A stretch of 6,020 bases of DNA from an uncultured Collinsella sp. (GTDB taxonomy: Bacteria; Actinomycetota; Coriobacteriia; Coriobacteriales; Coriobacteriaceae), in NCBI GenBank assembly GCA_934654765.1, contig CAKUGX010000112.1:1-6020 (forward strand), read 5' to 3'. This document shows, piece by piece, positions 4,606 through 6,020 of this stretch (within the stretch, counting starts at the first letter, position 1; each line of letters begins with the position of its first letter). The notes beneath the pieces are model-generated. The model was not told the DNA's origin. It ran no database searches and worked only from the letters and a program-made list of their open reading frames with translations. The position numbers were made by a program, and so were the translations under genes.

Positions 4606-4712
4606 ATTCTGGGACGTGCTTTCCGCTCCAGGCCTCTACCGGAAAATGCGTCCCACTCTGAGGCCGAAATCTGGGATGCGCTTTCCGCCAAAGGGAAAGC
4701 GCGTCCCATTCC
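4606..4712. repeat. Two tandem related hairpins (REP/BIME-like), 62-bp period
   Basis: Hairpin A has arms GGGACGTGCTTTCCG (4611-4625) and CGGAAAATGCGTCCC (4640-4654), imperfect, with a 14-nt loop. Hairpin B has arms GGGATGCGCTTTCC (4673-4686) and GGAAAGCGCGTCCC (4694-4707), 14 pairs with one G-U and a 7-nt loop. The two are direct repeats of each other (TCTGGGA-x-G-x-GCTTTCCGC at 4608 and 4670). GGCCTC in loop A (4631-4636) can also pair with GAGGCC between the hairpins (4660-4665). They lie just downstream of the minus-strand ATPase stop and could terminate it, but pairs of diverged palindromes between genes fit a REP/BIME-type repeat better. Confidence 0.65.
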
Positions 4713-4737
4713 GAGCATCACATCAGAGCGCGCTTGG

Positions 4738-6020
4738 TTATCTCCGCTCGCACATCTCGGCAAACGAGATCAGCTTGACGTCTCCCCTGCTATCCGCGGC
4801 ATCCCGACATCCCTGCGTAAAGCCGCTTTTTGAGAATAGTGCATAGCTTTTTCGTTGCCGTCTAAAGAGCTCGCTTCGGTGCACGAGCTTTTGCAGCACG
4901 TCTTCGCCCACCGGTTCATTGCGCCATTTGCACTCCGCAAACAGAGCAGTGCCCTCGCCATCGTCAACAATTAAGTCGATTTCTTCCTGCGTATGCGTGC
5001 GATTATCCGTCCCCCACCAGCGCCCGACGCTCGCCGGAACCACATCGAGCCGGCCTGCGCGCGCGAGTTCGTACACATATTGCCTGCATATAAGCTCAAA
5101 GACCGTACCCATGTAATCCGATACGTGCGACTCAATGCGTTTATACGCCATCTCGGCCATATCGTTTTGAATCAGCCCGATGTTCTGCGGAACAAACTTG
5201 TACCAGAACCTAAACATCTGATCGCTCAGCAGATACACGGCTCGCTTATTGCTCGTCTCGTTTAGGGGCAGCTCGCGCTCGACAATCCCAAGCGACGCCA
5301 GCTTATCCACATAGCTCTTTACATTGCTCGCAGGGATTCCCGTAGAGCTCGCAATCTCCGAGATCCTCGAGCGCCCCTGAGCAATTGCTTGCACGATCGC
5401 ATCATATTGCTCAGGATTGCGGCACTCTTGCAATAGCAGGTTACTCGGCTCCTCAAAGAGATAGCCCGTAGGAGTAAGAAAAAGACGTTTGATGTTATCC
5501 TTGAGCGGTGCGGCAGGATCGACTTTCTCGATATATGCAGGAATGCCGCCCGTCATGCCATAGCAAACTGCAGCATCTTCGCGACTCATGCTCTGCCACA
5601 GGCCGAGGGTCGTCGTAAAATCGAGCGGCATGATCTTAAACTGGGCCGTACGCCTACCGTATAGCGGACTCTCGTAGCCCAACACCTGTTCCTCCATAAA
5701 CAAAAGAGACGAGCCGCATAGGATCAGCATGAGCCTGGTCTCTTTGTACAAGTGGTCGATCTTGTCTTGCAGCAACGAGCTGATTTCGGGATTCGATTGG
5801 GCGAGATAGGGATACTCGTCAATCACGACAACCAAACGTTCCGTGCGAGCCATGGTGGCCAATGCATCGAACGCTTCGTCAAAACTACGAAACGACACGT
5901 CTGCGGCACCAACCGAGCCTGCAAGTATCGCCTGGCTAAAGCCGTGCAGGTTTGCTTCCGCATTGGTACGACGAGCTTGAAAGTAAATAGCCTTCTTGCC
6001 TTGGATGAACTCTGTGATAA
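4738..6020 (-). CDS. AAA ATPase with DUF234 / PD-(D/E)XK-like domain, 5' end off window
   Basis: The frame is open to the right edge, giving 426 visible codons. The upstream residues ITEFIQGKKAIYFQARRTNAEANL match what follows the P-loop in this ATPase family, so Walker A should lie just beyond 6020. Numbering from the GTG at 5898: Walker B is RLVVVIDEYPYLA with D27-E28; LMLILCGSS (57-65) is the usual sensor-type strand; GRRTAQFKIMPLDF (81-94) and YGMTGGIPAYI (113-123) are typical of ATPase_2 (PF01637) proteins. A winged-helix segment occupies about 160-210 (RSRISEIASSTGIPASNVKSYVDKLASLGIVERE). The C-terminal DUF234-type region contains EEIDLIVDD with D308 and LFAECKW with E322 and K324, an intact D...E-x-K nuclease-like triad. 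Function is unproven; such proteins are widespread, often horizontally acquired, and some are suspected of nucleic-acid or defence roles. The stop is TAA at 4740-4738. The GTG at 5898 is internal, not the start. Confidence 0.88.
   Translation of the reverse strand, partial: ITEFIQGKKAIYFQARRTNAEANLHGFSQAILAGSVGAADVSFRSFDEAFDALATMARTERLVVVIDEYPYLAQSNPEISSLLQDKIDHLYKETRLMLILCGSSLLFMEEQVLGYESPLYGRRTAQFKIMPLDFTTTLGLWQSMSREDAAVCYGMTGGIPAYIEKVDPAAPLKDNIKRLFLTPTGYLFEEPSNLLLQECRNPEQYDAIVQAIAQGRSRISEIASSTGIPASNVKSYVDKLASLGIVERELPLNETSNKRAVYLLSDQMFRFWYKFVPQNIGLIQNDMAEMAYKRIESHVSDYMGTVFELICRQYVYELARAGRLDVVPASVGRWWGTDNRTHTQEEIDLIVDDGEGTALFAECKWRNEPVGEDVLQKLVHRSELFRRQRKSYALFSKSGFTQGCRDAADSRGDVKLISFAEMCERR

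Noticed and set aside
4507..4620. A minus-strand open stretch (reading about LVRWLSKRRAKDAERKTYNENG) between the hairpins and the remnant
   Set aside because: It resembles coding sequence, but it has no supported start, ends within the 23-bp repeat and matches no family I know; it could be another gene fragment, but I cannot support it.
4348..4846. Overlapping plus-strand open frames of 94-161 codons between the remnant and the ATPase
   Set aside because: They cross the 23-bp repeats, both hairpins and the 3' end of the minus-strand ATPase, lack ribosome binding sites and show no recognisable domain.

Overview
The window looks like chromosomal DNA of a high-GC Gram-positive of the Coriobacteriia (a Collinsella-type organism). 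This is inferred from GC-rich codon use in all the convincing genes, strong AAGGAG-type ribosome binding sites and the gene families present; no rRNA or marker gene is here to confirm it. It holds four intact or edge-truncated coding regions with good support, one gene remnant, one well supported cis-regulatory RNA and several groups of repeats.

Left part (61-2206): a minus-strand diaminopropionate ammonia-lyase gene (dpaL) stands back to back with a plus-strand YheO/DauR-like PAS-HTH regulator. The 277-bp divergent spacer carries two copies of the inverted repeat AACAAA-N3-TTTGTT, 51 bp apart, the obvious candidate operator pair. The simplest reading is a locally regulated unit that degrades 2,3-diaminopropionate to pyruvate and ammonia.

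Middle (2207-3680): a plus-strand gene with its own TATAAT box encodes a Pro/Ala-rich, acidic, single-pass membrane protein of unknown function. It is followed by about 365 bp without a gene. This stretch holds three ACACTTTTCCG repeats spaced exactly 33 bp apart, a 14-bp perfect hairpin, a second GC-rich hairpin with a short T-run, and then, directly before the next gene, an RNA element that folds as a SAM-I/SAM-IV-clan (S-box-like) riboswitch. P1, P2a, a 3+6-nt kink-turn-like internal loop, P2b, P3 and the P2-loop pseudoknot can all be drawn from the sequence. Its P1 3' strand runs into the Shine-Dalgarno sequence of the 140-aa gene that follows (3681-4103), and an upstream GACTCC can pair with that GGAGTC. 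This predicts a translational OFF switch for a protein of unknown function, the most interesting item in the window.

Right part (4100-6020): on the minus strand lies a remnant of a DUF4143-type ATPase gene, cut just before its expected E-x-K motif. Next comes an intergenic zone with a 23-bp-period degenerate repeat and two tandem related hairpins with a 62-bp period. Last is a large AAA ATPase with a C-terminal DUF234/PD-(D/E)XK-like domain, whose N-terminus and Walker A run off the right edge. The repeats, the gene remnant and the unrelated orphan genes suggest that 3317-4737 is an accessory, rearranged interval between more ordinary genes.
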